This document shows, in pieces, positions 1-8,110 of a stretch of 64,000 nucleotides of DNA (the stretch's first letter is position 1; every line of letters begins with the position of its first letter). The stretch lies in contig JAZUNZ010000003.1 of the NCBI GenBank assembly GCA_045604405.1, forward strand, positions 58,484 to 122,483, written 5' to 3'. Below the pieces are notes generated by a model that ran no database searches, was not told where the DNA came from, and saw only the letters and a list, made by a program, of their open reading frames with translations. The position numbers and the translations under genes were made by a program. This DNA comes from UMGS1649 sp045604405 (GTDB lineage: Bacteria > Bacillota > Clostridia > TANB77 > CAG-465).

Positions 1-170
1 AAAATTCTTTGCTCATCTACCTCTACTATATCATTTTCTGTTATTTTCATTCCTAGCTCTGTAACAGCTTGTCCATTAACTTTTACTCTGCCTTGTAAAA
101 TAATCTCATCCGCTGTTCTTCTAGAACATACTCCTGCACTTGCTATAAATTTATTTATTCTTAACTCCAA
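1..170 (-). CDS. S4-domain RNA pseudouridine synthase, N-terminal fragment
   Basis: This is a gene cut by the window edge; only the first 56 codons are visible. They read as an S4 RNA-binding domain with the phrase ASAGVCSRRTADEII, which is characteristic of the RluB/RsuA family of 23S or 16S rRNA pseudouridine synthases. The start is a TTG at 170, chosen because AAGGTGGTGA lies just upstream and the S4 domain begins at once. The catalytic domain lies outside the window, so the exact subfamily and target uridine cannot be decided. Family call is fairly safe; RluB versus RsuA is not resolved. Confidence 0.75.
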   Translation of the reverse strand, partial: MELRINKFIASAGVCSRRTADEIILQGRVKVNGQAVTELGMKITENDIVEVDEQRI

Positions 171-261
171 AAACTCACCACCTTTTTAATTTTGCATATA
201 CTATATTATCATAGGCCTATGTTTTATATAGATTCGAGCAGACGGTTTTCGTTTGCTCTTG

Positions 262-1182
262 TTATTGTTCTTTTTTTCTCAAAGTCTCTAGGATCTCTTC
301 AAATTGTTTTGGCGCCTGTTGATTAAATTCTAGGTACTCTTTTGTTGTTGGATGATTAAATCCTAATGTCATGGCATGTAACATTTGTCCACTTATTCCA
401 AATTCATTTTTTCCCTTGCTATATAGTTCATCACCTAAAAGCGGATGACCAATGTAAGACATGTGCACTCTTATTTGATGTGTTCTTCCGGTTTCTAGTG
501 TAGCTTCTATTAGTGTATAACCAGACTTTTTAAATCTTTCTATTACTTTTATATATGTTACAGCATTCCTAGAATTCTTTTCCGTAACAGCCATCTTTAT
601 TCTATCATTTTGCGCTCTACCTATAGGAAGATCTATTTTTACATTATCCTTGTCCAATACTCCCTTAGCTATTGCTATATATTTTCTTGTTATATTATGC
701 ACCTTAAAATCGTCTGCAAGTGTTTTGTGTGCCTTGTCATTTTTTGCCACTACAAGTATTCCACTAGTATCCTTATCTATTCTATGCACAATCCCCGGCC
801 TAACCATTCCATTTATTGCAGAGAGTTTGTCCTTATGGCTATACATTAAAGAGTTAACTAATGTCCCTTCATAATTTCCATTACCAGGATGGACTACCAT
901 TCCTTTTGGTTTGTTTATAACTATAACATCATTATCTTCATAAATAATATCTAGCTTAATATCTTCAGGTAATATTTCTAGTTCTTTGATCTCTGCTTCT
1001 TCAATTGTTATTTTATCCCCCAGTTTAACTTTATATGAAGATTTTACATAATTATCATTTACGGTTATTTTTCCTTCATCTAATAATTTTTGCACATATG
1101 AACGAGTATATTCAGTATTAATTAAGCTTAAAATTTTATCTATTCTTTCACCAACATATTGGGTCTCTATTGTGTATTCCAA
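262..1182 (-). CDS. RluD-family 23S rRNA pseudouridine synthase
   Basis: Predicted RluA/RluD-type enzyme that isomerises uridines of 23S rRNA to pseudouridine in the cytoplasm. An S4 domain occupies roughly residues 10-65 and the catalytic domain follows. The signature HRIDKDTSG at about residue 133-141 contains the catalytic aspartate, and the RTHQIRVH motif near residue 235 is also typical. Length (306 aa) is normal for the family. A longer reading frame opens at a TTG at 1194, but that codon overlaps the GGAGG; the TTG at 1182 is spaced correctly from it and is preferred. It is similar to B. subtilis YlyB. It lies downstream of the spoIIA-like genes but with a separate leader. Confidence 0.9.
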   Translation of the reverse strand: MEYTIETQYVGERIDKILSLINTEYTRSYVQKLLDEGKITVNDNYVKSSYKVKLGDKITIEEAEIKELEILPEDIKLDIIYEDNDVIVINKPKGMVVHPGNGNYEGTLVNSLMYSHKDKLSAINGMVRPGIVHRIDKDTSGILVVAKNDKAHKTLADDFKVHNITRKYIAIAKGVLDKDNVKIDLPIGRAQNDRIKMAVTEKNSRNAVTYIKVIERFKKSGYTLIEATLETGRTHQIRVHMSYIGHPLLGDELYSKGKNEFGISGQMLHAMTLGFNHPTTKEYLEFNQQAPKQFEEILETLRKKEQ

Positions 1183-1254
1183 AACTACCTCCAAAAAAAG
1201 TTCATATTATAGTATATATAATACCATTATATGAGCTTTTTTGCAATAAAGGAG

Positions 1255-1536
1255 CTATACTTGTCTGTCTTTTACTATGTCTTCTAAAGTTATTGGAGTC
1301 ACTTTTCCGTCATTTAGCGATTTTATAAACGACCTTACATCATTTTCATTTATACCTACATTGTTTACACATACACTAGACAAGAGTTTTCCACTGTGAC
1401 TAATTTTATCTATCTTTACACCAAAACTACTTACTGTATCATTGTCATCTATAAATTTTTTTGTTGTTTTTGTCATGTAATATTTGCATCTAAAATTCTT
1501 TATAAATCTATCATATAAACATTCTATTTGTTCCAT
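1255..1536 (-). CDS. Small unknown protein, third gene after spoIIAA-spoIIAB
   Basis: A 93-residue protein with no motif I can identify with certainty; it may belong to a small clostridial domain-of-unknown-function family (DUF6514-like), but that is a memory-based guess. It is mixed charge, has no signal peptide or membrane segment, and contains an N-terminal CLYDRFIKNFRCKYY stretch with two cysteines. ATG at 1536 follows AAGGGGGAT at good spacing. It sits only about 10 bases after spoIIAB, so it is probably co-transcribed. In Bacillus and most Clostridium this third position of the operon is sigF; this protein is far too short to be a sigma factor and has no region 2 or 4. Confidence 0.65.
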   Translation of the reverse strand: MEQIECLYDRFIKNFRCKYYMTKTTKKFIDDNDTVSSFGVKIDKISHSGKLLSSVCVNNVGINENDVRSFIKSLNDGKVTPITLEDIVKDRQV

Positions 1537-1546
1537 TTAATCCCCC

Positions 1547-1990
1547 TTATGACTTTATAGTTTTAAGTTTTTTTGTCATTATAACAGACGTTCCTTCATT
1601 AGATTTAGAGTCAATCACAACCTCATCCATAAACGTTTCCATTATTGTAAACCCCATACCAGCGTGTTCTAGTTCGGGTTTTGTTGTATATGTTGGAGTT
1701 GTTGCAAGAGCTATATCTTCTATGCCAATTCCTTGGTCTATGATCTGTACCCAAAAATATGTCATGTCGTCAAGTTTTCCTAGTTTTATTATAACCTCTA
1801 CTTCACCAGAATTTTCTAAATTATATCCATGTTCTATACTATTTGTTACAGCCTCTGAGACCGCCGTTTTTATATCTGATAATTCATCTAGAGTAATATT
1901 AGTTCTGCTTAAAAAAGATGCCACCATAACCCTTACCAAACTAACATTCTCCAGTTTAGAATCTATTTTTATGCTTGCTTTATTTAACAT
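1547..1990 (-). CDS. spoIIAB: Anti-sigma F factor SpoIIAB
   Basis: GHKL-type serine kinase and anti-sigma factor of about 147 residues, the usual SpoIIAB length. It binds sigma F and phosphorylates SpoIIAA, keeping sigma F inactive until forespore formation. The ATP-binding Bergerat boxes are visible: N box EAVTNSIEHGY (about residues 46-56), G1 box DQGIGIED (about 88-95) and G2 box HAGMGFTIMETFMD (about 109-122). It is immediately downstream of spoIIAA. The RsbW/SpoIIAB family is broad, but the pairing with a SpoIIAA-like protein in a spore former makes SpoIIAB the best call. Confidence 0.92.
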   Translation of the reverse strand: MLNKASIKIDSKLENVSLVRVMVASFLSRTNITLDELSDIKTAVSEAVTNSIEHGYNLENSGEVEVIIKLGKLDDMTYFWVQIIDQGIGIEDIALATTPTYTTKPELEHAGMGFTIMETFMDEVVIDSKSNEGTSVIMTKKLKTIKS

Positions 1991-1991
1991 T

Positions 1992-2297
1992 CTACATCAC
2001 CTTTATTCCATTTCCCGTTTTATACATCGCCAAAAGCTTCTTTATACTGTTATCTGGATTAGTTACAATTAAATTGCATCCTAACATTTGAGCTAAATTG
2101 TATCTTCCCATTATAAAGCCCAAACCAGAGCTATCCATAAACTTTACATTTGCCATGTTTATTTCACAAATATTTGGACTATACCTCATTATATAACCAT
2201 CAACTATAGTTCTAAGCGATCTACAGCTATTCATATCTATATCTTCATCTAACTCTATTTTTAACTTTTTTAATTTTTCCTCATATGTATATTTCAT
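1992..2297 (-). CDS. spoIIAA: Anti-sigma F factor antagonist SpoIIAA
   Basis: A 101-residue STAS-domain protein. The phosphorylation-site motif FMDSSGLGFIMGRY is at about residues 54-67, with the serine pair at 56-57 matching the regulated serine of SpoIIAA. Unphosphorylated SpoIIAA binds SpoIIAB and frees sigma F. The frame is open for another 31 codons upstream, but the ATG at 2297 is preceded by GAGGTG and starts the STAS fold, so the extension is rejected. It heads the operon with spoIIAB. A 15-base palindrome, ATACATG-A-CATGTAT, lies at 2352-2366 in the upstream region. Confidence 0.92.
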   Translation of the reverse strand: MKYTYEEKLKKLKIELDEDIDMNSCRSLRTIVDGYIMRYSPNICEINMANVKFMDSSGLGFIMGRYNLAQMLGCNLIVTNPDNSIKKLLAMYKTGNGIKVM

Positions 2298-2397
2298 TTT
2301 AAACACCTCAATAAAAGTATAACAAATGTATATTGTGTATCTTGTCGAAATATACATGACATGTATGAAAAAAAGAGCGAAAAAAGGCAAAAGAAAT

Positions 2398-2422
2398 CCC
2401 TCCGATCTAATAAATCGGAGGG
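2398..2422 (-). terminator. Rho-independent terminator of the hexad-repeat membrane protein gene
   Basis: A perfect 9-bp stem (CCCTCCGAT with ATCGGAGGG, 7-base loop) lies just after the stop of the gene at 2432-4027. On the minus strand it is followed by a T-rich run, which is the expected intrinsic terminator form. Confidence 0.85.
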
Positions 2423-2431
2423 TACCAATTG

Positions 2432-4027
2432 TTATTCGTAGCAGGGCTCGAGGGTAACAATGTGGTAATTGTTGTTGCTGTCAAGGCCAATAGTGAGATC
2501 TACAGCCATTGTCCAAAGGTTTTCATCAACCACAAGACGATACTGATTGTCACCAATTGCTTTGAGTGTTGCGCCGCCGTTTACCCATTCTCCAGTATAA
2601 GGATCAACGTACTTGATAACTACGTTAGATACATCTGCATCTTCGAGTATAACAATTACAGTATCACCCTTTACCATATAATCGGTAGAAACGGTAATGG
2701 TAGGATTCTTCGGCATAGGAAGCTTATCTGTGTAGTTATCCTTATAAGAATGACCACATACAGTGCAAGTGTAAATGGTATAACCTTCAGAAGAAGTAGT
2801 AGGTTCTATAACCTTGGAAGTGTACTTATGACCAAGCGCTGCAACTTTGTCGCCAGTGTAGCTGTGTCCACACTTACAAGTATATACAGTATAACCATCG
2901 GTTGTGCAAGTTGCTTCTACAACTTTTGTAGTATAGCTGTGAACATGCTCAGTTACAGGAGGCTCGGTTACAGGAGGCTCGGTTACAATTATATCTCCGC
3001 CTACATTTACATCGCCGCCTACGTTTACATCGTCACCTACGACTACGTCATCAGTTACGAGTACATCATCTCCTACGATTACGTCATCAGTTACGAGTAC
3101 ATCATCTCCTACGATTACGTCATCAGTTACGAGTACATCATCTCCTACGACTATGTCATCAGTTACGAGTACATCATCTCCTACGACTATGTCGTCAGTT
3201 ACGAGTACATCATCTCCTACGTTTACGTCATCGCTTACAACTACATCACCGTTTACAATAAGGTCGCCGTCAATAATAGCATTTCCATTATTAGCTGTTT
3301 TCATAATTCCAAAAACTCCAAGAAGAGTTAATGCAACTACAAGAATCAGGCTAGGAATGCCAACAAACATTGTTTTGACCTTAAGCAGTGTGAGTAGCCA
3401 TATAACCGTAGCACAAAGAGCCATAACGGGAATCATTGCCCACCAGCCAAAACAAATTGCTACAATAATTGTTGCAATTACAAGCATTACATTTACAATT
3501 ATAGCAATTGTTAATGTTTTATTTGCACCAAACATTGCACAAAGAAGAATGAGGTATGCAAAAAACAGTGCTGCAGGAATGATAGCAAACCATCCAAAGA
3601 GAGTAGCTACTCTTATTGTTGTAATAAGAAGCATTATGCCCAAAATTACAGCAAGAGCCTTTGCGACCTTTTTGCGCTTCTTAAGTGCGATAAACGTAAC
3701 ACATGCAAAAAACAGAGTTGCTGCAATAGTTAACATCCCAGAATTGAGAGGGAGAAACAAAAGAGCCCAAACCGTTGCTGAAAGAAAAAGAACACTTAAT
3801 ACTGTTGCAATTGCCAAAGATGTATTTCCCTTTTTCTTAGGCGATGAATTAGCGTTTGCATTGTTTGCTTTATTATTCCGCAGTGCGGGAATAAGTAACA
3901 AAGCTCCTACTGTCGCAGGAATCAAAGCAAATGCCTGACCTATAAAGGGAGATGCGAGAATCATACCTACCAAGACTGCGCAGATTACTATGCCTATCCA
4001 GGCCACAACATTTTTCCGAATTTTCAT
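2432..4027 (-). CDS. Polytopic membrane protein with aspartate-rich hexapeptide repeats and cysteine-pair repeats
   Basis: Unrecognised 531-residue protein with an unusual architecture. Residues 10-242 hold about nine hydrophobic segments. Residues 253-348 are sixteen consecutive six-residue units of the form x-D-D-V-x-V or x-G-D-V-x-V, the periodicity of a parallel beta-helix as in bactofilins and hexapeptide proteins. Two TEPPV repeats then act as a linker. Residues 361-430 are two copies of an HSYT...C...GYT-YTC-CGHSY module with paired cysteines, seen in surface proteins of gut Firmicutes and possibly metal-binding. A C-terminal beta-rich region ends the protein. Base composition is visibly richer in G+C than the neighbours, suggesting transfer. 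It has its own promoter and terminator. Membrane or envelope location is safe; function is unknown. Confidence 0.8.
   Translation of the reverse strand: MKIRKNVVAWIGIVICAVLVGMILASPFIGQAFALIPATVGALLLIPALRNNKANNANANSSPKKKGNTSLAIATVLSVLFLSATVWALLFLPLNSGMLTIAATLFFACVTFIALKKRKKVAKALAVILGIMLLITTIRVATLFGWFAIIPAALFFAYLILLCAMFGANKTLTIAIIVNVMLVIATIIVAICFGWWAMIPVMALCATVIWLLTLLKVKTMFVGIPSLILVVALTLLGVFGIMKTANNGNAIIDGDLIVNGDVVVSDDVNVGDDVLVTDDIVVGDDVLVTDDIVVGDDVLVTDDVIVGDDVLVTDDVIVGDDVLVTDDVVVGDDVNVGGDVNVGGDIIVTEPPVTEPPVTEHVHSYTTKVVEATCTTDGYTVYTCKCGHSYTGDKVAALGHKYTSKVIEPTTSSEGYTIYTCTVCGHSYKDNYTDKLPMPKNPTITVSTDYMVKGDTVIVILEDADVSNVVIKYVDPYTGEWVNGGATLKAIGDNQYRLVVDENLWTMAVDLTIGLDSNNNYHIVTLEPCYE
3036..3215. repeat. 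Five 36-bp tandem repeats encoding hexapeptide pairs
   Basis: Five near-identical 36-bp units run head to tail (3036, 3072, 3108, 3144, 3180), each encoding two hexapeptides of the type GDDVLV-TDDIVV. They differ at only one to three bases, mostly at GATT/GACT positions. Degenerate units flank them on both sides. High identity suggests recent expansion by slippage or recombination, so copy number may vary between strains. Confidence 0.95.
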
Positions 4028-4073
4028 TTTGAAAATCCTCCTTTTAAAAAAATTATTTTTTTGTGTATATAAA

Positions 4074-4089
4074 AGGTCATATATGACCT
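4074..4089. promoter_or_regulatory. Perfect 16-bp palindrome in the leader of the hexad-repeat gene
   Basis: AGGTCATATATGACCT reads identically on both strands. It lies about 17-32 bases downstream of the predicted transcription start of the gene at 4027, a position typical of a repressor operator or roadblock. No cognate regulator is adjacent. Confidence 0.55.
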
Positions 4090-4112
4090 ATTACAAAGAT
4101 TTATATAATATA

Positions 4113-4141
4113 ATTTTATCATACAAACGCATAAAAGTCAA
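4113..4141 (-). promoter_or_regulatory. Sigma-A promoter for the hexad-repeat membrane protein gene
   Basis: On the minus strand TTGACT (4141-4136), a 17-base spacer and TAAAAT (4118-4113) with an upstream TG give an extended -10 promoter. The -35 box is embedded in the left arm of the terminator hairpin at 4133-4162. Confidence 0.75.
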
Positions 4142-4162
4142 CATAATAATATGTTGACTTTT
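4133..4162. terminator. Bidirectional hairpin after the SLH protein gene
   Basis: A 13-bp perfect stem with a 4-base loop, with AAAA and TTTT at its ends, lies about 25 bases downstream of the stop at 4188. It probably terminates the SLH gene while also carrying the -35 box of the next promoter on the same strand. Confidence 0.7.
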
Positions 4163-4187
4163 ACATTTTATTGTAATATTTTTGTAA

Positions 4188-7100
4188 TTATTTCACTTCA
4201 ACAATTTGTTGCCATAATCTATAATCATAAGTGTATGTGTATGAATTTGATGCTCCTACTATATTATAGAAGAATACGCTATCCTCTCTGATATCTGCAA
4301 ATTTTAATGTGTTTTCTGGTAATGTCTCTACATAAGGTCCTCTAAATGTTAAGCTATTTACCATTGCTACTACATCTTTTCTTAATGCATAAGTATCTGG
4401 ATTTGATTCATATTTTACTACAACATTTTGTCTCATAAGTTCCATTATATAATCTTTCTTAGGAGATACTTTCTTATCATTTCCAGTTAATGCCTTTGTG
4501 TATAAAAATACTGGCTTGTAAACTGTTAATTTTTGATCAGATATATATGTAGCTGCTTGAGCTAACATTTGCATTGCATCTTCCATAAGTATTGGATTAT
4601 TTGGTTTAAATGTTCCATCTGGGAAAGCTTGAATTATATCTGTATTAGCAAGTGCAGATACTGCATTTCTTGCATAAGCAGGTATTTTATCATGATCTTT
4701 AAATGTTTTGTACTCATTGCTTCCTACTTTAACATCTAATATTCCTGAATCTGCTAATAATTTTGCAAATTCTGCTCTTGTTATTTCATCGTCTGGTCTT
4801 ACTTGGTTTGTTGTATCTACAGTTGTTAAGTATTTTGTATATGTTCCTGTCTTTCCTTCAGTTGTATCAATAAATAATTGTCTCATATATGAGTAAGAAT
4901 TATTTCCTCCAGCTGTAGTTTTAAGTGTAGGATAAAATACCTCTGAAATGTTTTTACTCTTTTCTAAAGCTTCATTTTCTAAGAATTTTACTCTTACATA
5001 TAATCTACAATATCCTGCACCTTGTGAAGCCACATAACTTTGAACTGTTCCTATATCCCATGTAATTACTGTTTCATTTTCAGTTTGCTTTGTTATTTTT
5101 CCGTTTCCGTTTATTTCTTCAACAATTACTTTATATGGTATTGTTAATTCAAATTTAACCTTTGGAGCTGGTGCAGTACTTCCATTGTAGTACTCTACCA
5201 TATATGTCATTCTTTCATCTTCTGCCGCATAGTTGTTTTCTTGTACATGTGTTGCTGTATATTTTTCAGCTCTCAACCATGATGCAAAATATGTTATTTC
5301 TTCATTTATATCCCCTAATAGAGATAAATCGTCTATACAATTTACTGTATATTTAGTTTGAGTTGGTTTTGTATTAACTATTGTTGATGCTTTTTGTGCT
5401 ATAGCAAACTTTGTAGATATTGCTTGCGCTGATCTGTTTCCTGGTTCATCTAATGCAACTCCTGCATCTATTTTTATATATTTGTTTACACCAACATTTC
5501 CTTTAATATTTTTAAGTGTTATAACTGCAGATTTTACTCCATCTATACTTACTGATACATCTGCTGTAAATCCTACTAAATCGATCTTGCTTGCTATTAA
5601 GTTTACATCTGTAACTTTTACATTGTCTGTAAATGTTACATTGTATTTAACTGTTCCGCCTGCGTATACAGATTTAGGATTTGCCGCACCAATTTTTACC
5701 ACTGGTGGTATTGTATCTTTTACTTCTGGTTCTGGCTCAACTGGTATAATTACTTTCTCTTTTATTTTAAACGCTGGTGAGGTCTTTTGAACGCTCTTAT
5801 TTCCAGCTGCATCTGTTGCAACTCCTTCTGCTAACACAAAGTATTTGTTTTCAGCAGTATTTGTTTCTTTTACATTTGAGAATGTTACTACTTTAACATT
5901 TCCGTTATCTGTTATAGCTATATCTGCTGTAAATCCAACTGGAGATATATCCTTTGATGTAACTATAAACGTTTTAATTCCTACATTATCGTTTGCAGAA
6001 ATTGAGTATCTTACTGTTTCGCCTTCATAAATAGAAGTTGGGTCAGCCGCACTTATTGTTATAGCTGGTCTGCTTGTGTCCTTTACAGGTTCAACTACTG
6101 CTTCTATTTTAAATGCAGGTGATGTCTTTTGAACACTCTTGTTTCCAGCTGCATCTGTTGCTACTCCTGTCGCTAAAGTGAAATATTTGCTAGCTGAATC
6201 AGTTGTGCTTTTTACGTTAGAAAATACTACTGTCTTTGTATTTCCTGTTCCTGTTATAGCTATATCTCCTGTAAATCCTACTGGTGATATGTCTTTTGAG
6301 GTAATGTTAAAAGTTTTTACTCCCACATTGTCGTTTGCAGAAATTGTATATGTTACTGTTTTTCCTGAAATTACCATTTGAGGATCAGCAGCGCTTATAG
6401 TTATTGCAGGTTTACTTGTATCTTTTACAGGCTCAACGACTGCCTCTATTTTAAATGCTGGTGATGTCTTTTGAGCACTCTTGTTTCCAGCTTCATCTAT
6501 TGCAACTCCTTCTGCTAACACAAAGTATTTGCTAGCTGAATCTGTTGTGCTTTTTACATTAGAGAACACAACGGTCTTCGAATTTCCTGTTCCTGTTATA
6601 GCGATATCTGCAGTAAAGCCTACTGGCGATATATCTTTTGATACAATATTAAAAGTTTTAACTCCTACGTTATCATTTGCACCAATAGTATATGTTACTG
6701 TTTTTCCTGAAACTACAGTTTGAGGAGCTGCTGCACTTATTGTTATTGCAGGTCTGCTTGTATCTGCTGGTTTAACTGGAACTTCTGGTTCCGGTTCAAC
6801 TACTGCTTCTATTTTAAATGCAGGCGATGTTTTCTTTACAGAAAGATTTCCTGCTGCATCTTTAGCCGCCTCCGCCGCGATTGTAAAATATTTATTTGGC
6901 GAATCAGAAGTACTTACTATGTTTGAGAATGTTACCTTTCTTGAAAAGTCCCCCGTCTCAGTTATAGTTACCGTGGCATCAAACCCGTTCAGTGTTATAT
7001 TATTCTTATTTAATCTAAAGAACGTTACTCCTACATTGTCATTAACTGATACATTATACGATACTGTTTCTCCCGCTTTAACCGCGCTCGAACTTGGCGC

Positions 7101-7223
7101 GCTGATTGTCATAGCAGGTCTACTTGTATCTGAGTCAGTAGCAAAAACATAAACTGGTATGTTAGTAAAGATTATTGCTACTAAAGCTATCATTGCCATT
7201 GTCTTTTTTAATAATTTATTCAT
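4188..7223 (-). CDS. Secreted Ig-like repeat protein with S-layer homology domains
   Basis: A 1011-residue exported surface protein. The start is ATG 7223 after GGAGG; a 20-codon upstream extension is rejected. Residues 1-28 (MNKLLKK followed by a hydrophobic run ending VFA) form a signal peptide. Five Ig-like repeats of about 105 residues follow, each opening with DTSRPAITIS or a variant, with a D-N-V-G-V motif and ending AGN-S-QKTSPAFKI. A further beta-rich module comes next. Near the C-terminus ITRAEFAKLLADSG and FPDGTFKPNNPI are S-layer homology motifs, which bind secondary cell-wall polymer. Adhesion or S-layer function is inferred from this layout. Neighbours give no partner. Confidence 0.88.
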   Translation of the reverse strand: MNKLLKKTMAMIALVAIIFTNIPVYVFATDSDTSRPAMTISAPSSSAVKAGETVSYNVSVNDNVGVTFFRLNKNNITLNGFDATVTITETGDFSRKVTFSNIVSTSDSPNKYFTIAAEAAKDAAGNLSVKKTSPAFKIEAVVEPEPEVPVKPADTSRPAITISAAAPQTVVSGKTVTYTIGANDNVGVKTFNIVSKDISPVGFTADIAITGTGNSKTVVFSNVKSTTDSASKYFVLAEGVAIDEAGNKSAQKTSPAFKIEAVVEPVKDTSKPAITISAADPQMVISGKTVTYTISANDNVGVKTFNITSKDISPVGFTGDIAITGTGNTKTVVFSNVKSTTDSASKYFTLATGVATDAAGNKSVQKTSPAFKIEAVVEPVKDTSRPAITISAADPTSIYEGETVRYSISANDNVGIKTFIVTSKDISPVGFTADIAITDNGNVKVVTFSNVKETNTAENKYFVLAEGVATDAAGNKSVQKTSPAFKIKEKVIIPVEPEPEVKDTIPPVVKIGAANPKSVYAGGTVKYNVTFTDNVKVTDVNLIASKIDLVGFTADVSVSIDGVKSAVITLKNIKGNVGVNKYIKIDAGVALDEPGNRSAQAISTKFAIAQKASTIVNTKPTQTKYTVNCIDDLSLLGDINEEITYFASWLRAEKYTATHVQENNYAAEDERMTYMVEYYNGSTAPAPKVKFELTIPYKVIVEEINGNGKITKQTENETVITWDIGTVQSYVASQGAGYCRLYVRVKFLENEALEKSKNISEVFYPTLKTTAGGNNSYSYMRQLFIDTTEGKTGTYTKYLTTVDTTNQVRPDDEITRAEFAKLLADSGILDVKVGSNEYKTFKDHDKIPAYARNAVSALANTDIIQAFPDGTFKPNNPILMEDAMQMLAQAATYISDQKLTVYKPVFLYTKALTGNDKKVSPKKDYIMELMRQNVVVKYESNPDTYALRKDVVAMVNSLTFRGPYVETLPENTLKFADIREDSVFFYNIVGASNSYTYTYDYRLWQQIVEVK
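5388..7130 (-). repeat. Array of five Ig-like repeats at DNA level
   Basis: Repeats begin near 7130 and recur about every 0.33-0.38 kb; the middle three are highly similar at DNA level, while the first and last are more diverged. Such arrays can change copy number by recombination. Confidence 0.8.
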
Positions 7224-7439
7224 TTTTACCTCCATCATTGCAATCCACAAGTAAATCTTAACACACTTTACATAAAAAGTCAATGATGTGGTCGTTTTTT
7301 TGTGCTTTTATTTCAAAAATTTTGATTTTTCTTTACATTTATTTCCACGTATTTTTTTATTTTTTTTTCACAAATTATTACTGTAAAACAAATTGTTGTG
7401 TTTTGCAAATTATTTTATTAATAGGAGGTGAACTATACA

Positions 7440-7634
7440 ATGGCAAGTAATTCAAATCAATATGTAAACCCAAACGCTAAAGCTGCTTTAGAAAAAATGA
7501 AATACGAAGTTGCAAGTGAAATCGGTGTTAACTTAAAACAAGGTTACAATGGTGACTTAACTTCTAAGCAAGCTGGTTCTATAGGTGGAACTATGGTTAG
7601 AAAACTTATAGAAAGAGCTGAATCTCAAATGTAA
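7440..7634 (+). CDS. Alpha/beta-type small acid-soluble spore protein
   Basis: A 64-residue SASP that coats and protects DNA in the dormant spore. The conserved pattern is clear: an N-terminal region with N and Q residues, KYEVASEIGV (the germination-protease recognition area normally reads E-[FIV]A-E-G/D-V) and GGTMVRKLIE-A at the C-terminus. The ATG at 7440 follows AGGAGGTG; a GTG at 7428 inside that site is rejected. It is a single gene, expected to be under the forespore sigma factor G, although I could not identify a convincing sigma-G promoter. Its presence supports true endospore formation. Confidence 0.95.
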   Translation: MASNSNQYVNPNAKAALEKMKYEVASEIGVNLKQGYNGDLTSKQAGSIGGTMVRKLIERAESQM

Positions 7635-7662
7635 TTATAGTTTAAATTTTATTTGAGTTTTT

Positions 7663-7693
7663 AAAAGCAACGGACTATTTTCCCGTTGCTTTT
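7663..7693. terminator. Bidirectional terminator after the SASP gene
   Basis: AAAAGCAACGG pairs perfectly with CCGTTGCTTTT around a 9-base loop, giving A and T tracts on either side. It lies between convergent genes (SASP and the minus-strand island gene ending at 7729). Confidence 0.8.
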
Positions 7694-7728
7694 AAATATT
7701 GTTATTTGTTTTTATATTTGGTTATAAT

Positions 7729-8103
7729 TTATTCATCTGACTGCACCTGTCTGGTTTTAAAAAACTCATATACCCTTTTTTCATTTTCTAATTCCTGTTC
7801 ATAAGTCGGTATTAATTTGTCATATAAATCATTTAATTTCTCAACTTGTTCATCTGCTAAATCGTCTATATCAACAAGACCTTTTTCAAAATCTTCCCTT
7901 AACATCTTTAACTCATCTGGCACTTCAGGGGTAACTCTCAAACTATTTATAAAATCATTTTTCTTGGTATCAATATTACTATTTTCATTGCTATTTATTT
8001 CATTATTGCTTTGTTCTTTAGTTCCCTGTACCTTTCTTCTTATGTAGTTTATAATCTTTTTAAATATATTTTCTTTTCTTACTTGTAAATAATTGTTTCC
8101 CAT
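7729..8103 (-). CDS. Unknown accessory protein, charged, 124 aa
   Basis: Not recognised. An N-terminal basic stretch (KKIINYIRRKVQG) is followed by an asparagine- and lysine-rich linker and a C-terminal acidic helical region (about residues 60-124) rich in leucine, glutamate and aspartate. There is no signal peptide or membrane segment. It follows the 474-residue gene by 7 bases, so both are probably co-transcribed; its ribosome binding site is weak, consistent with translational coupling. It is the last gene of the minus-strand island 7729-10906. Confidence 0.6.
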   Translation of the reverse strand: MGNNYLQVRKENIFKKIINYIRRKVQGTKEQSNNEINSNENSNIDTKKNDFINSLRVTPEVPDELKMLREDFEKGLVDIDDLADEQVEKLNDLYDKLIPTYEQELENEKRVYEFFKTRQVQSDE

Positions 8104-8110
8104 AAATCAA

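Noticed and set aside
2429..3331. Long plus-strand frame rich in Tyr-Ile-Ser repeats
   Set aside because: It is the mirror of the 36-bp repeats of the minus-strand gene, with no ribosome binding site.
7284..7439. Sigma-G promoter for the SASP gene
   Set aside because: No convincing -35 and -10 pair at the right spacing was found.
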